Source of the DNA: an uncultured Clostridia bacterium | GTDB taxonomy: Bacteria > Bacillota > Clostridia > Oscillospirales > Acutalibacteraceae | DNA: 11,653 nucleotides | Direction of reading: 5' to 3' | NCBI GenBank assembly: GCA_937915775.1 | Contig: CALGGQ010000002.1 | Location: forward strand, 1-11,653 | Part shown: piece by piece, positions 5,498 through 11,653 of the stretch | How the letters are laid out: every line of letters begins with the position of its first letter | Numbering within the stretch: the first letter of the stretch is position 1 | Notes under the pieces: generated by a model | What the model was told of the DNA's origin: nothing | What the model saw: only the letters and a program-made list of their open reading frames with translations | Databases searched by the model: none | Made by a program: the position numbers and the translations under genes

Positions 5498-5780
5498 GTA
5501 CCTTCCTTTTTCCTCCGCAGCGATTTTAAACTGGTTTCTGCTGTCGGATCATTACGAATTACTTTGTGTTCGATTGAACTCGCTTATTGCTGATATTTAA
5601 TTGATTTGTGTGTCGGCGGCTCATCACCAACGTTCAACATTATACCAAAACGCCACCCTTGAAATCTATAGCAAAAGTCCACAAGGATTTTGTAACACTT
5701 TTGTAACCTTTGGGCACATTTGACAAAATTCTCAATTTTTTATTGACAAAAATTCTGACACAACTAAAAAACAGTCAAAA
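5498..5780. other. Non-coding leader and upstream region of the CHAP gene
   Basis: No credible gene here. On the minus strand it holds the CHAP promoter at 5639-5647 and a leader of about 130 nt ending in GGAGGAAAAAGGAAGG. Upstream of the promoter are two direct repeats of GAATTTTGTCAA type, AGAATTTTTGTCAA (5744-5757) and AGAATTTTGTCAA (about 5721-5733), which could be regulator sites. I looked for a c-di-AMP (ydaO-type) riboswitch, common before wall hydrolases, and did not find its conserved core. Confidence 0.45.
5639..5647 (-). promoter_or_regulatory. Extended -10 promoter of the CHAP gene
   Basis: On the minus strand TGGTATAAT gives a perfect TATAAT with the TGn extension. No good -35 box lies at 16-18 bp, which suits an extended -10 promoter. 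The distance to the start codon is about 140 nt. Confidence 0.6.
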
Positions 5781-5812
5781 AATAAACAGGCGCCGATTGG
5801 CACCCGTTTATT
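5781..5812 (-). terminator. Terminator of the dehydrogenase/malic enzyme operon
   Basis: Read on the minus strand: AATAAACGGGTGCC, loop AATC, GGCGCCTGTTTATT, then a T-tract. The two non-Watson-Crick positions are G-U on the minus strand but A-C on the plus strand, so the hairpin is strand-specific for the minus-strand operon. Confidence 0.85.
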
Positions 5813-5860
5813 ATAATTTATATATTTTATACAATATTCTAAAGAAATTCTAAACTGCCG

Positions 5861-7033
5861 TCAGATTCTCGCTACGCCGTCCTTGCGGGCTGCTTCTGCC
5901 ACGGCATTGGCAACCGTCTTCATGATTCTCGGATCGAAGGCGTGAGGCAGAATGTAATCGGCGTTCAGTTCCTCGTCGCTTACCAGAGAAGCAATCGCGT
6001 ACGCCGCCGCAATCTTCATATTCTCGGTAATGTCGCTGGCGCGAACGTCCAGCGCGCCGCGGAAGATGCCGGGGAAGGCGAGCACGTTGTTAATCTGGTT
6101 CGGGAAGTCGGAACGACCGGTGCCGACGATGGCAGCGCCTGCCGCCTTGGCTTCATCGGGCATAATTTCCGGCGTTGGATTTGCCATCGGGAAAATCAGC
6201 GGGTTCGGGTTCATAGAGCGAATCATATCCTGCGATACGATACCGGGAGCGGATACGCCGATAAAGATATCAGTGCCCTTCATCGCGTCAGCCAGACCGC
6301 CCTTGACCATGCCTCTGTTGGTCACCTTGGCAAGCTCTTCCTTGAACGGGTTGAGGTTTTCTCTGCCCTCATAGATAGCGCCGGTTCTGTCGCACAGGAT
6401 AACGTCCTTCAGACCGAGCTTCATCAGCAGCTTGGCAATGGCAACACCTGCGGAGCCTGCGCCGTTAATAACCGCCTTGCATTCGCCGAGCTGTCTGCCG
6501 GTGAGCTTCATCGCATTGATGAGCGCTGCGGAGGTAACGACGGCGGTGCCGTGCTGGTCATCGTGGAAAATCGGAATATCGCACTTTTCCTTGAGCTTTC
6601 TTTCAATCTCAAAGCAGCGCGGTGCGGAAATATCCTCGAGGTTTACGCCGCCGAAGGAGCCGCTGATTTTGTAAACGATGTCAACGATTTCGTCAACATC
6701 CTTGGTTCTGACGCAGAGCGGGAAGGCGTCAACATCGCCGAATTCCTTAAAGAGTACGCATTTGCCTTCCATAACGGGCATACCGGCTTCGGGGCCGATA
6801 TCGCCGAGACCGAGAACGGCGGTACCGTCGGTGACAACGGCAACCATGTTCCAGCGTCTGGTCAGTTCCCAGCTCTTGTTGTAATCTGCCTGAATGGCGA
6901 GACAGGGCTCCGCAACACCGGGGGTATAGGCAAGGGACAGCGCGTCCTTATTGTCAACCTTAGCGCGGGCAACGACCTCAACCTTGCCCTTCCATTCACC
7001 GTGCAGTCTTAATGATTCTTTTCTGTAGTCCAT
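5861..7033 (-). CDS. Malic enzyme (malate dehydrogenase, oxaloacetate-decarboxylating)
   Basis: Converts malate to pyruvate and CO2 with reduction of NAD(P)+. The 390 aa match the short bacterial form without the phosphotransacetylase extension. Conserved elements in order: AYTPGVAEPC with catalytic Tyr36; GLGDIGPEAGMPVMEGK ending at Lys91; LEDISAPRCFEIE and FHDDQHGTAVV with the metal-binding acids near 133-134 and 158-159; the dinucleotide motif GAGSAG at 191-196; MANPTPE; and GRSDFPNQINN near the C-terminus. Asp215 after the second Rossmann strand (CDRTG) leans toward NAD, but cofactor use cannot be settled from this. The start has AGAGGT 6 nt upstream and lies 14 nt after the dehydrogenase stop, so the two form an operon. 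The operon terminator follows at 5812-5781. Confidence 0.96.
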   Translation of the reverse strand: MDYRKESLRLHGEWKGKVEVVARAKVDNKDALSLAYTPGVAEPCLAIQADYNKSWELTRRWNMVAVVTDGTAVLGLGDIGPEAGMPVMEGKCVLFKEFGDVDAFPLCVRTKDVDEIVDIVYKISGSFGGVNLEDISAPRCFEIERKLKEKCDIPIFHDDQHGTAVVTSAALINAMKLTGRQLGECKAVINGAGSAGVAIAKLLMKLGLKDVILCDRTGAIYEGRENLNPFKEELAKVTNRGMVKGGLADAMKGTDIFIGVSAPGIVSQDMIRSMNPNPLIFPMANPTPEIMPDEAKAAGAAIVGTGRSDFPNQINNVLAFPGIFRGALDVRASDITENMKIAAAYAIASLVSDEELNADYILPHAFDPRIMKTVANAVAEAARKDGVARI

Positions 7034-7047
7034 AAATATACCTCTGC

Positions 7048-8208
7048 TTATCTTTCGATGTGTGACTTAATTTTCTTGGTTTCCGGATACGGGGTGTAAT
7101 TGTCTTCCCACGGGAAGGTGTAGTCAAGACCGAGCTCGTCTCTGACGGCATTGATTTCGCCCTGTACGGATTCGTTAATCGGAACGCCGTGCGGCTCTCT
7201 TTCCTTCCAGATTTCGTATTCCTTTTCGCCTGCGATATAAATTCTCTCCTCACCGGGAGCCTTTCTGGAGGCGCGCACGGAGCGGATGATGTCGCCGGTC
7301 TTCTTGCGGCAGATTTCCTCGCCGAGGAAGTGGTTGGTGTCAATAGCGATGAAGAAGTGGCCGAGATGATACGGTCTGATATTGCCTTCCTCGTCCTTAC
7401 CGTCGAGCGCCTTGCCGTATTCGCCGTCCTGCAGGACGGAGGAAAGGAACTCTACGAACATGGCAAAGCCGTAGCCCTTGTAGCCGCCGAGCGCTTCGCC
7501 GATACCGCCGAGAGGGGTCAGCGCCGCCGTGCCTTGACGGATTTTCTTCAGCGCAACGCCTGCGTCGCCCTCTACGGGTGTGCCGTCGATGTTGATGATG
7601 GTGCCGGGGTGAACGGGCTCGTCAATTCTGGCATAATACTCAATCTTACCGTTCTGGGTAATGGAGGTAGCGCAGTCAAAGTTGAAGTCAAATGCTTCGT
7701 CGGACGGAACGCCGAGCGTGAACGGGTTCGTACCGAACATACCCTCGGTGCCGAAGGTCGGGGCAACGGACGGACGGGCGTTCGTACCGGTCATACCGAT
7801 GCAGCCCTGCTCGGTTGCCATGGAGGTGTAATAACCGGCGATACCGTAGTGGCAGGAGTTGCGCACAACAACCATGCCCATGCCGTATTTCTTCGCCTTG
7901 TCGATAGCCATCTGCATCGCCTTTGTGCCGATGACCTGGCCCATACCGTTGTGACCGTCAACAACAGCCGTTGTTTCGGTTTCCTTTAAAACTTCAAAGT
8001 TGGTAGTAGGTGACTGGATTCCCGCCTTGATTCTGTCAAGATAGATGGGCTTGAAGCGGTTGCAGCCGTGGCTCTCGATACCTCTTTTATCGGATTCAAG
8101 AAGCACGTCTGTACACATTTCTGCTTCATCTCTCGGAATTCCGTAGCCGACAAAGGCGTCGGTTACAAAGTCAGTGATTAAGTTCCAAGGACATACTACT
8201 TTTGGCAT
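7048..8208 (-). CDS. LDH2-family NAD(P)-dependent dehydrogenase (malate/L-lactate type)
   Basis: A 386-aa member of the malate/L-lactate dehydrogenase family unrelated to classical LDH/MDH. It is marked by ESHG (catalytic His47) near the N-terminus, the GHNGMGQVIG segment around 85-94, the NSCHYGIAGYY stretch around 117-127, and GTNPFTLGVPS; GGYKGYGFAMFVEFLSSVL follows later. Family members reduce or oxidise malate, lactate, sulfolactate or ureidoglycolate. The exact 2-oxoacid cannot be read from sequence, but co-transcription with malic enzyme favours oxaloacetate/malate. AAAGGAG lies 9 nt before the ATG, and a strong promoter lies 50-80 nt upstream. The gene is first in the operon. Confidence 0.93.
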   Translation of the reverse strand: MPKVVCPWNLITDFVTDAFVGYGIPRDEAEMCTDVLLESDKRGIESHGCNRFKPIYLDRIKAGIQSPTTNFEVLKETETTAVVDGHNGMGQVIGTKAMQMAIDKAKKYGMGMVVVRNSCHYGIAGYYTSMATEQGCIGMTGTNARPSVAPTFGTEGMFGTNPFTLGVPSDEAFDFNFDCATSITQNGKIEYYARIDEPVHPGTIINIDGTPVEGDAGVALKKIRQGTAALTPLGGIGEALGGYKGYGFAMFVEFLSSVLQDGEYGKALDGKDEEGNIRPYHLGHFFIAIDTNHFLGEEICRKKTGDIIRSVRASRKAPGEERIYIAGEKEYEIWKEREPHGVPINESVQGEINAVRDELGLDYTFPWEDNYTPYPETKKIKSHIER

Positions 8209-8258
8209 AACATTAATCTCCTTTGTTATATTAATATTAATTAATTTTGACCATTAAC

Positions 8259-8286
8259 ATTATAGCACATTCTGCGGTTTATTCAA
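8259..8286 (-). promoter_or_regulatory. Promoter of the dehydrogenase/malic enzyme operon
   Basis: On the minus strand, TTGAAT (8286-8281, partly within this span) and TATAAT (8264-8259) are 16 bp apart, and the -10 is extended (TGCTATAAT). The leader is about 45 nt and AT-rich. Confidence 0.75.
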
Positions 8287-8376
8287 GAACAATTTGTTAA
8301 TTTCTTGTCAAATTGGAGGGTTGCTGACAATCTTTTTCCAATTGCCAAATATTTATAGAGGCTTTTCACAAATTTG

Positions 8377-8405
8377 TTGCTTTTTTTCGTGTTCTGTGCT
8401 ATAAA
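8377..8405 (+). promoter_or_regulatory. Promoter of the permuted NlpC/P60-like gene
   Basis: TTGCTT (8377-8382) and TATAAA (8400-8405) are 17 bp apart, with a TGC extension before the -10, 24 nt upstream of the start. The 220-nt gap at 8209-8428 thus holds two divergent promoters and no gene. Confidence 0.65.
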
Positions 8406-8428
8406 GAGAGCAGGATAAGGAAAAGGAT

Positions 8429-8905
8429 ATGGCTATGGAAAAGAAGAAGGTAACCATTCTGCTCTCGCGCTACCGGGACCCGTTCAGCAAAATTATCGCG
8501 CTGAACAGCCGCGGTATTTTTACGCATTGCTCCATTTCGGTGGACCCGGAGGAAAACCATTTTTACAGCTTTAACAAAAAGGGCTTTGTGGACGAATACT
8601 GGCAGAATAAAAAGTCAAAGTACCTGATGCCCGAGCGGCATTACCTGCATCTCTATGTGGATGAGGCGGTGTTTGAAAAAATCAAGGCGGAGATTGAGCG
8701 CTTTCGGGAAAAGCGGCAGGAATTCACCTATTCCGTGTTCGGCACGTTTCTGTGTATGATGCACATTCCGCACCGCTTCAAGCGGCGCTATTTCTGCTCC
8801 CGCTTCGTTGCCGAGGTGCTCAAAAACAGCGGCGCGGTCACGCTGAAAAAGAAATGCTCCCTCTATCTCCCGATGCATTTCCTTAAGGAACTAAAAACGA
8901 TATAA
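8429..8905 (+). CDS. Putative permuted papain-fold (NlpC/P60, YiiX-like) cysteine hydrolase
   Basis: A 158-aa protein with no signal peptide or membrane segment. The pattern suggests a circularly permuted NlpC/P60 fold: an early His in FTHCSISVD (residues 32-40), a following YSF strand, and a late Cys in RRYFCSRFVAEVLKNSG (about 119-135) at the start of a helix. That His-before-Cys order is the mark of YiiX/LRAT-like permuted enzymes, which act on amide or thioester bonds in lipids or peptides. The partner residues and substrate are not evident. ATG at 8429 is used here, but ATG at 8435 lies 8 nt after AAAAGG and may be the real start. It is monocistronic, with its own promoter and terminator. 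The protein is basic and probably cytoplasmic. Function is inferred from a motif pattern only. Confidence 0.75.
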   Translation: MAMEKKKVTILLSRYRDPFSKIIALNSRGIFTHCSISVDPEENHFYSFNKKGFVDEYWQNKKSKYLMPERHYLHLYVDEAVFEKIKAEIERFREKRQEFTYSVFGTFLCMMHIPHRFKRRYFCSRFVAEVLKNSGAVTLKKKCSLYLPMHFLKELKTI

Positions 8906-8921
8906 TATGATGGAAAATGAT

Positions 8922-8953
8922 AAGGAACAGCCAATTTTTCAGCGCTGTTCCTT
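8922..8953 (+). terminator. Terminator of the NlpC/P60-like gene
   Basis: AAGGAACAGC and GCTGTTCCTT form a perfect 10-bp stem, followed by TATTGTTTTC on the plus strand. It overlaps the 3' end of the convergent 48-aa ORF and may terminate both. Confidence 0.75.
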
Positions 8954-9085
8954 TATTGTTTTCTCTTGATGTTCAATTTCGATATCACTTGCCAGCACTT
9001 TTTTGACCTGCATATAATCATTTTCAAGTTCTTGTATATGTCTATCGTGGGAAATTTGAACTGCCAATGAGAAGATTTCTTCCAT
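8939..9085 (-). CDS. Small 48-aa ORF divergent from an XRE regulator
   Basis: An unrecognised small protein with sequence beginning MEEIFSLAVQISHDRH and ending KTIKEQR. It is mostly helical in character and rich in Glu, Gln, Lys and Ile, with a possible short amphipathic or coiled-coil helix and no signal peptide or membrane segment. Evidence for translation: a very strong Shine-Dalgarno AAGGGGGT 8 nt before the ATG, and a near-consensus promoter (TTGATT, 17 bp, TATAAT) that overlaps a palindromic operator. A longer ORF (8953-9135) in another frame lacks such signals and runs through the promoter, so I reject it. The gene is probably repressed by the XRE protein encoded divergently at 9179. 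It could be an antirepressor, a toxin-like peptide or a remnant of a mobile module; nothing in the sequence decides. Confidence 0.6.
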   Translation of the reverse strand: MEEIFSLAVQISHDRHIQELENDYMQVKKVLASDIEIEHQEKTIKEQR

Positions 9086-9106
9086 ATAAAATACCCCCTT
9101 GCATTT

Positions 9107-9135
9107 ATTATATCTGTATTACAGATAAAAATCAA
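9107..9135 (-). promoter_or_regulatory. Promoter of the 48-aa ORF
   Basis: On the minus strand, TTGATT (9135-9130) and TATAAT (9112-9107) are 17 bp apart. The first operator (9111-9127) fills the spacer and overlaps the -10, so a bound regulator would block polymerase. Confidence 0.8.
9111..9127. promoter_or_regulatory. Operator 1, perfect palindrome
   Basis: TATCTGTATTACAGATA: 8-bp perfect half sites around a single central base. It overlaps the promoter of the 48-aa ORF. A likely binding site for the adjacent XRE protein. Confidence 0.8.
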
Positions 9136-9152
9136 TATCCGTAATACAGATA
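9136..9152. promoter_or_regulatory. Operator 2, near-perfect palindrome
   Basis: TATCCGTAATACAGATA differs from a perfect palindrome at one pair. Its centre lies 25 bp from that of operator 1. It is just upstream of CATAAT (9156-9161), a possible -10 for the XRE gene, so it would suit autoregulation. Confidence 0.75.
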
Positions 9153-9178
9153 ACGCATAATGTCATTGAGGTGATGTT

Positions 9179-9391
9179 ATGCAGTATCCCAATATTAGAA
9201 ACTTAAGAGAGGATCATGATTATAAGCAGCGTGAGCTGGCGGAATATCTGAATGTTTCTCAAAATACTTATTCGCAGTATGAAACAGGAGCAATTGAATT
9301 AACTGCACCTACTCTGATAAAGCTTTCTGAATTTTATCACGTCAGTGTAGACTATCTTTTGGGTTTAACCGATAAACCGACAAAACAGTAA
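9179..9391 (+). CDS. Small XRE-family (HTH_3) transcriptional regulator
   Basis: A 70-aa protein that is essentially one Cro/CI-type HTH domain: IRNLREDHDYKQRELAEYL (helices 1-2), NVSQNTYSQYETGAIE (recognition helix region, about 26-41), then helices 4-5 ending FYHVSVDYLLGLTDKP. There is no oligomerisation or sensor domain beyond the HTH. The start follows GAGGTG with 5-nt spacing. It is divergent from the 48-aa ORF, and two palindromic operators lie in the 93-nt gap, so it probably represses both directions. The gene and its partner are visibly more AT-rich than the surrounding metabolic genes, which suggests acquisition. A strong hairpin terminator follows. Confidence 0.92.
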   Translation: MQYPNIRNLREDHDYKQRELAEYLNVSQNTYSQYETGAIELTAPTLIKLSEFYHVSVDYLLGLTDKPTKQ

Positions 9392-9400
9392 TACCGTATA

Positions 9401-9434
9401 AAACAAGGCTGTCTCGGAGGAGACAGCCTTGTTT
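9401..9434 (+). terminator. Terminator of the XRE gene
   Basis: AAACAAGGCTGTCTC, loop GGAG, GAGACAGCCTTGTTT: a perfect 15-bp stem 9 nt after the stop. The T-tract is short. The last base coincides with the start of copy 2 of the dispersed repeat. Confidence 0.85.
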
Positions 9435-9599
9435 GACAAAGTGGAATTTGTAGAGATAGTGACCAGTGACCAGTGGCTAGTGACCAGTTGTTGGGCGGGA
9501 CACCCGCACCCGATTATAATCGGAGCGAAGCGACCTATAACTGACCACTGACCACTGGACACTGACCACTGAATTTGCTTTGCAAATTCTAATTTGTCA
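9434..9599. repeat. 166-bp dispersed repeat, copy 2 (MITE-like)
   Basis: Same length and orientation as copy 1 at 4595-4760, and nearly identical through the arms and centre. Terminal inverted repeats are TGACAAAGTGGAATTTG (9434-9450) and, reverse-complemented, TGACAAATTAGAATTTG (9583-9599). It occupies almost the whole gap between the XRE terminator and the glpK terminator. It contains the same CCGATTATAATCGG palindrome. No protein reading is credible. Confidence 0.9.
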
Positions 9600-9607
9600 A
9601 GGCAGAC

Positions 9608-9640
9608 AACAAAAAGCGGCTGGTGACAGCCGCTTTTGTT
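9608..9640 (-). terminator. glpK terminator
   Basis: On the minus strand, AACAAAAGCGGCTG, loop TCAC, CAGCCGCTTTTTGTT, with T-rich sequence on the 3' side. It starts 11 nt past the glpK stop. Copy 2 of the dispersed repeat begins 8 nt beyond it. Confidence 0.88.
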
Positions 9641-9651
9641 ATCTATTGGGT

Positions 9652-11166
9652 TTATCTTTCCCAGTTGCGGGAACGCTCTACTGCACGCTTCCAGTCTGCA
9701 TACTTCTTGTTGCGGATATCCTCGGGCATGGAGGGAACGAAAATCTTGTCAACCTTGCGGTTTTCTTCAATTTCCTTCGTATCCTTCCAGACGCCGGTGG
9801 CAAGGCCCGCCAGGTAAGCCGCGCCGAGCGCTGTCGCTTCTCTGTTCACGGGACGGTTGACGTTGCAGCCGGTCATATCCGCCTGCATCTGCATCATAAT
9901 GTTGGAGACGGAGGCGCCGCCGTCAACACGCAGATCCTTAAGCATAATTTCGCTGTCCGCCATCATAGCTTCCAGCAGGTCGGTCATCTGATAGGTAATG
10001 CTTTCCAGCACAGCACGGCAGACGTGGCGCTTGTTGATGGAGCGGGTGATGCCGACCATAATGCCTCTGGCGTACATATCCCAGTACGGTGCGCCAAGAC
10101 CGGTGAACGCCGGTACAAGATACAGACCGTTGGTGTCCGGCACTTCCTCGGCAAAGACATCGCATTCCTGCGCGGAGTCAATGAGCTCTAATTCGTCGCG
10201 TAGCCACTTGATAACGGAGCCGGCGTTAAACGCGGAGCCCTCAAGGTCGTAGGTAATCTTGCCGTCAAGTCCCCAGGCGATGCCGGAGAGCAGGTTCGAC
10301 TTGCTGTCAATGCGCTCCTCGCCGGTGTTCATCAGCAGGAAGCAGCCGGTGCCGTAGGTGTTCTTCGCCTGACCGCTCTCAAAGCAAGCCTGACCGAACA
10401 GCGCGCCGGGCTGGTCGCCGATAGCGCCCGCAATCGGGGTGCCGGTTAATTCCTCAATGCCGGGGATGCGGTCCACATAGCCGTAAATACAGCTGGAGGG
10501 CTTGACCTCGGGCAGAATGCACATCGGGATGCCGAGCTTTTCGCACAGGGTTTCATCCCAGCAGAGCTTGTCAATATCAAACAGCATGGTACGGCAGGCG
10601 TTGGAATAATCCGTGACGTGCGCCTTGCCGCCCGTTAAGTTCCAGATAATCCAGGTGTCGATGGTGCCGAACAGCAGCTCGCCCTTTTCGGCTCTCTCTC
10701 TGGCGCCGTCCACATTGTCGAGAATCCACTTAATCTTCGTAGCGCTGAAATAGGCGTCGATTAAAAGACCGGTGGTCTGCTTAATATAATCGCCAAGCCC
10801 TTCTTCCTTCAGCTTCTCGCAGTAATCCGCCGTTCTGCGGCACTGCCAGACAATCGCGTTGTAAATCGGCTTGCCCGTTTCCTTATCCCAGATAATCGTC
10901 GTTTCACGCTGGTTGGTGATGCCGATACCCGCAATGTCTCGCGGGTTCACAGCCTCCTCCGTACCGGCAGGACGCAGGCAGGCAATCATCGCCTGAATGA
11001 CGGAGAACAGAACCTCATTAGGGTCGTGCTCTACCCAGCCGTTTTGCGGATAGTACTGCGTGAACTCGTTTTGTCCCTTTGCAGCGATTTCACCCTTTTT
11101 GTTGAAAATGATGGCGCGGGAGCTGGTGGTACCCTGGTCCAGAGCCATAACGAATTTTTCAGCCAT
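9652..11166 (-). CDS. glpK: Glycerol kinase
   Basis: Phosphorylates glycerol to sn-glycerol-3-phosphate with ATP in the cytoplasm. The 504 aa are full length for the FGGY family. Visible elements: the N-terminal phosphate motif ALDQGTTSSR with Asp10, GITNQRETT at 82-90 and IVWQCRRT at 105-112 for glycerol binding, GDQPGALFGQ with the catalytic-base Asp251, and a C-terminal DGGASVSN ATP-binding motif. In many Firmicutes a His in a HFYG motif is phosphorylated by HPr to activate the enzyme; here the aligned stretch reads CIYG (Cys226), so that control appears absent. GAGG 8 nt before the ATG overlaps the stop region of the upstream transporter gene, 10 nt away, indicating an operon. No glpF or glpD is seen within the window. 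Confidence 0.97.
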   Translation of the reverse strand: MAEKFVMALDQGTTSSRAIIFNKKGEIAAKGQNEFTQYYPQNGWVEHDPNEVLFSVIQAMIACLRPAGTEEAVNPRDIAGIGITNQRETTIIWDKETGKPIYNAIVWQCRRTADYCEKLKEEGLGDYIKQTTGLLIDAYFSATKIKWILDNVDGARERAEKGELLFGTIDTWIIWNLTGGKAHVTDYSNACRTMLFDIDKLCWDETLCEKLGIPMCILPEVKPSSCIYGYVDRIPGIEELTGTPIAGAIGDQPGALFGQACFESGQAKNTYGTGCFLLMNTGEERIDSKSNLLSGIAWGLDGKITYDLEGSAFNAGSVIKWLRDELELIDSAQECDVFAEEVPDTNGLYLVPAFTGLGAPYWDMYARGIMVGITRSINKRHVCRAVLESITYQMTDLLEAMMADSEIMLKDLRVDGGASVSNIMMQMQADMTGCNVNRPVNREATALGAAYLAGLATGVWKDTKEIEENRKVDKIFVPSMPEDIRNKKYADWKRAVERSRNWER

Positions 11167-11176
11167 TTTTCATTCC

Positions 11177-11653
11177 TCACTGGAAAATCTTCATAATATT
11201 CGGGACTGCCTGAATTCCCATCCACAACGTGAACGCTACTACAGCCCAACCTGTTAATGTCAATAAAATCGGGTGATGATATTCTTCACCTACTACGCTC
11301 TTCTTATATGCTCCGAGCAAAATACTTCCCAATGCAAGAGGCAATATTAAACCGTTCACTGAACCAGCAGCTATTAATAGTGCTACAGGATTTGCAACGA
11401 AAATATTTATCGCTGTCGAAGCACATATAAAAGCAATCATTACCCATCTATAATAACGGTCAATTCCTCCGAATAATGAACGCAAGAATGATACTGAAGT
11501 ATATGAAGCTCCGATTACTGACGTTACACCTGCTGCCCATAAAATCACTCCGAACATTCTGTAACCTAATTCACCTGCACCACGTCTGAAAGCATCTGCA
11601 GCAGGATTAGCCTTATCAAGAACTACAGCAGCCTGATCCGCTGTTACATATAC
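11177..11653 (-). CDS. NRAMP-type transporter, C-terminal part (5' end outside window)
   Basis: The frame is open to the window edge; an ATG at 11557 is internal, since 32 further codons upstream read in frame (VYVTADQAAVVLDKANP). The visible 158 residues have four or five membrane segments: FGVILWAAGVTSVIGASYTS, WVMIAFICASTAINIFV, PVALLIAAGSVNGLILPLAL and LLTLTGWAVVAFTLWMGI. The SVIGASYTSVSFLRSLFG segment resembles NRAMP-related (COG1914) transporters such as YcsG-like proteins rather than a glycerol facilitator. The metal-binding DPGN motif of helix 1 would lie outside the window, so the substrate (metal ion or organic) is unknown. The gene is more AT-rich than glpK, which it precedes by 10 nt. 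Confidence 0.65.
   Translation of the reverse strand, partial: VYVTADQAAVVLDKANPAADAFRRGAGELGYRMFGVILWAAGVTSVIGASYTSVSFLRSLFGGIDRYYRWVMIAFICASTAINIFVANPVALLIAAGSVNGLILPLALGSILLGAYKKSVVGEEYHHPILLTLTGWAVVAFTLWMGIQAVPNIMKIFQ

Noticed and set aside
5498..5638. Possible c-di-AMP (ydaO) riboswitch in the CHAP leader
   Set aside because: The GGAGG near the start is part of the ribosome binding region, and I could not find the conserved riboswitch core.
5942..7012. 356-aa plus-strand ORF opposite malic enzyme, and the 266-aa ORF opposite the LDH2-family gene (7189-7989)
   Set aside because: They are antisense shadows of well-identified genes in GC-rich codon context, with no recognisable domains.
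8300..8375. CAAATTGG/CCAATTG inverted repeat between the divergent promoters
   Set aside because: It has a short stem, a loop over 20 nt and an AT-rich context; it does not rise above chance.
8953..9135. 60-aa minus-strand ORF near the XRE gene
   Set aside because: Its start lies inside the promoter/operator region and lacks a ribosome site. The overlapping 48-aa frame from 9085 has strong signals instead.

Overview
The window looks like a chromosomal segment of a moderately GC-rich anaerobic Firmicute, most likely a gut clostridium of the Ruminococcaceae/Oscillospiraceae type. The grounds are Gram-positive-style Shine-Dalgarno sequences, intrinsic terminators, an IS30-family element with a Cys-rich transposase, and anaerobe-type housekeeping genes. 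The taxon is inferred from general gene character; no search was run.

Layout: (1) nt 1-1688, plus strand: the C-terminal part of IMP dehydrogenase (guaB), then a membrane-anchored, divergent glycerophosphodiesterase-like protein. (2) nt 1737-3375: an IS30-family insertion sequence, transposase on the minus strand, sitting inside a bidirectional terminator and flanked by a 13-bp direct repeat. (3) nt 3417-5497, minus strand: a membrane-anchored alpha/beta hydrolase and a secreted CHAP amidase, with a 166-bp dispersed repeat between them. (4) nt 5861-8208, minus strand: an operon of an LDH2-family malate/lactate-type dehydrogenase followed by malic enzyme. (5) nt 8429-8905, plus strand: an orphan permuted NlpC/P60-like protein. 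(6) nt 8939-9391: an AT-rich divergent pair, a 48-aa ORF and an XRE repressor, with two palindromic operators between them. (7) nt 9434-9599: a second, nearly identical copy of the 166-bp repeat. (8) nt 9652-11653, minus strand: an NRAMP-type transporter (partial) followed by glycerol kinase glpK.

The dehydrogenase and malic enzyme pair probably handles malate/oxaloacetate/pyruvate interconversion and cofactor balance. The CHAP protein and hydrolase look like cell-envelope functions. The most interesting material is non-coding. The IS carries an apparent read-through protection device: a hairpin over the transposase start that only incoming transcripts could form, plus a perfect 36-bp palindrome with a T-tract on the antisense side. 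The 166-bp repeat lies, in one orientation, just past the terminators of minus-strand genes. One of its ends supplies a perfect consensus -35 box to the hydrolase gene. A short, strongly SD-led ORF next to the XRE regulator would be easy to miss.
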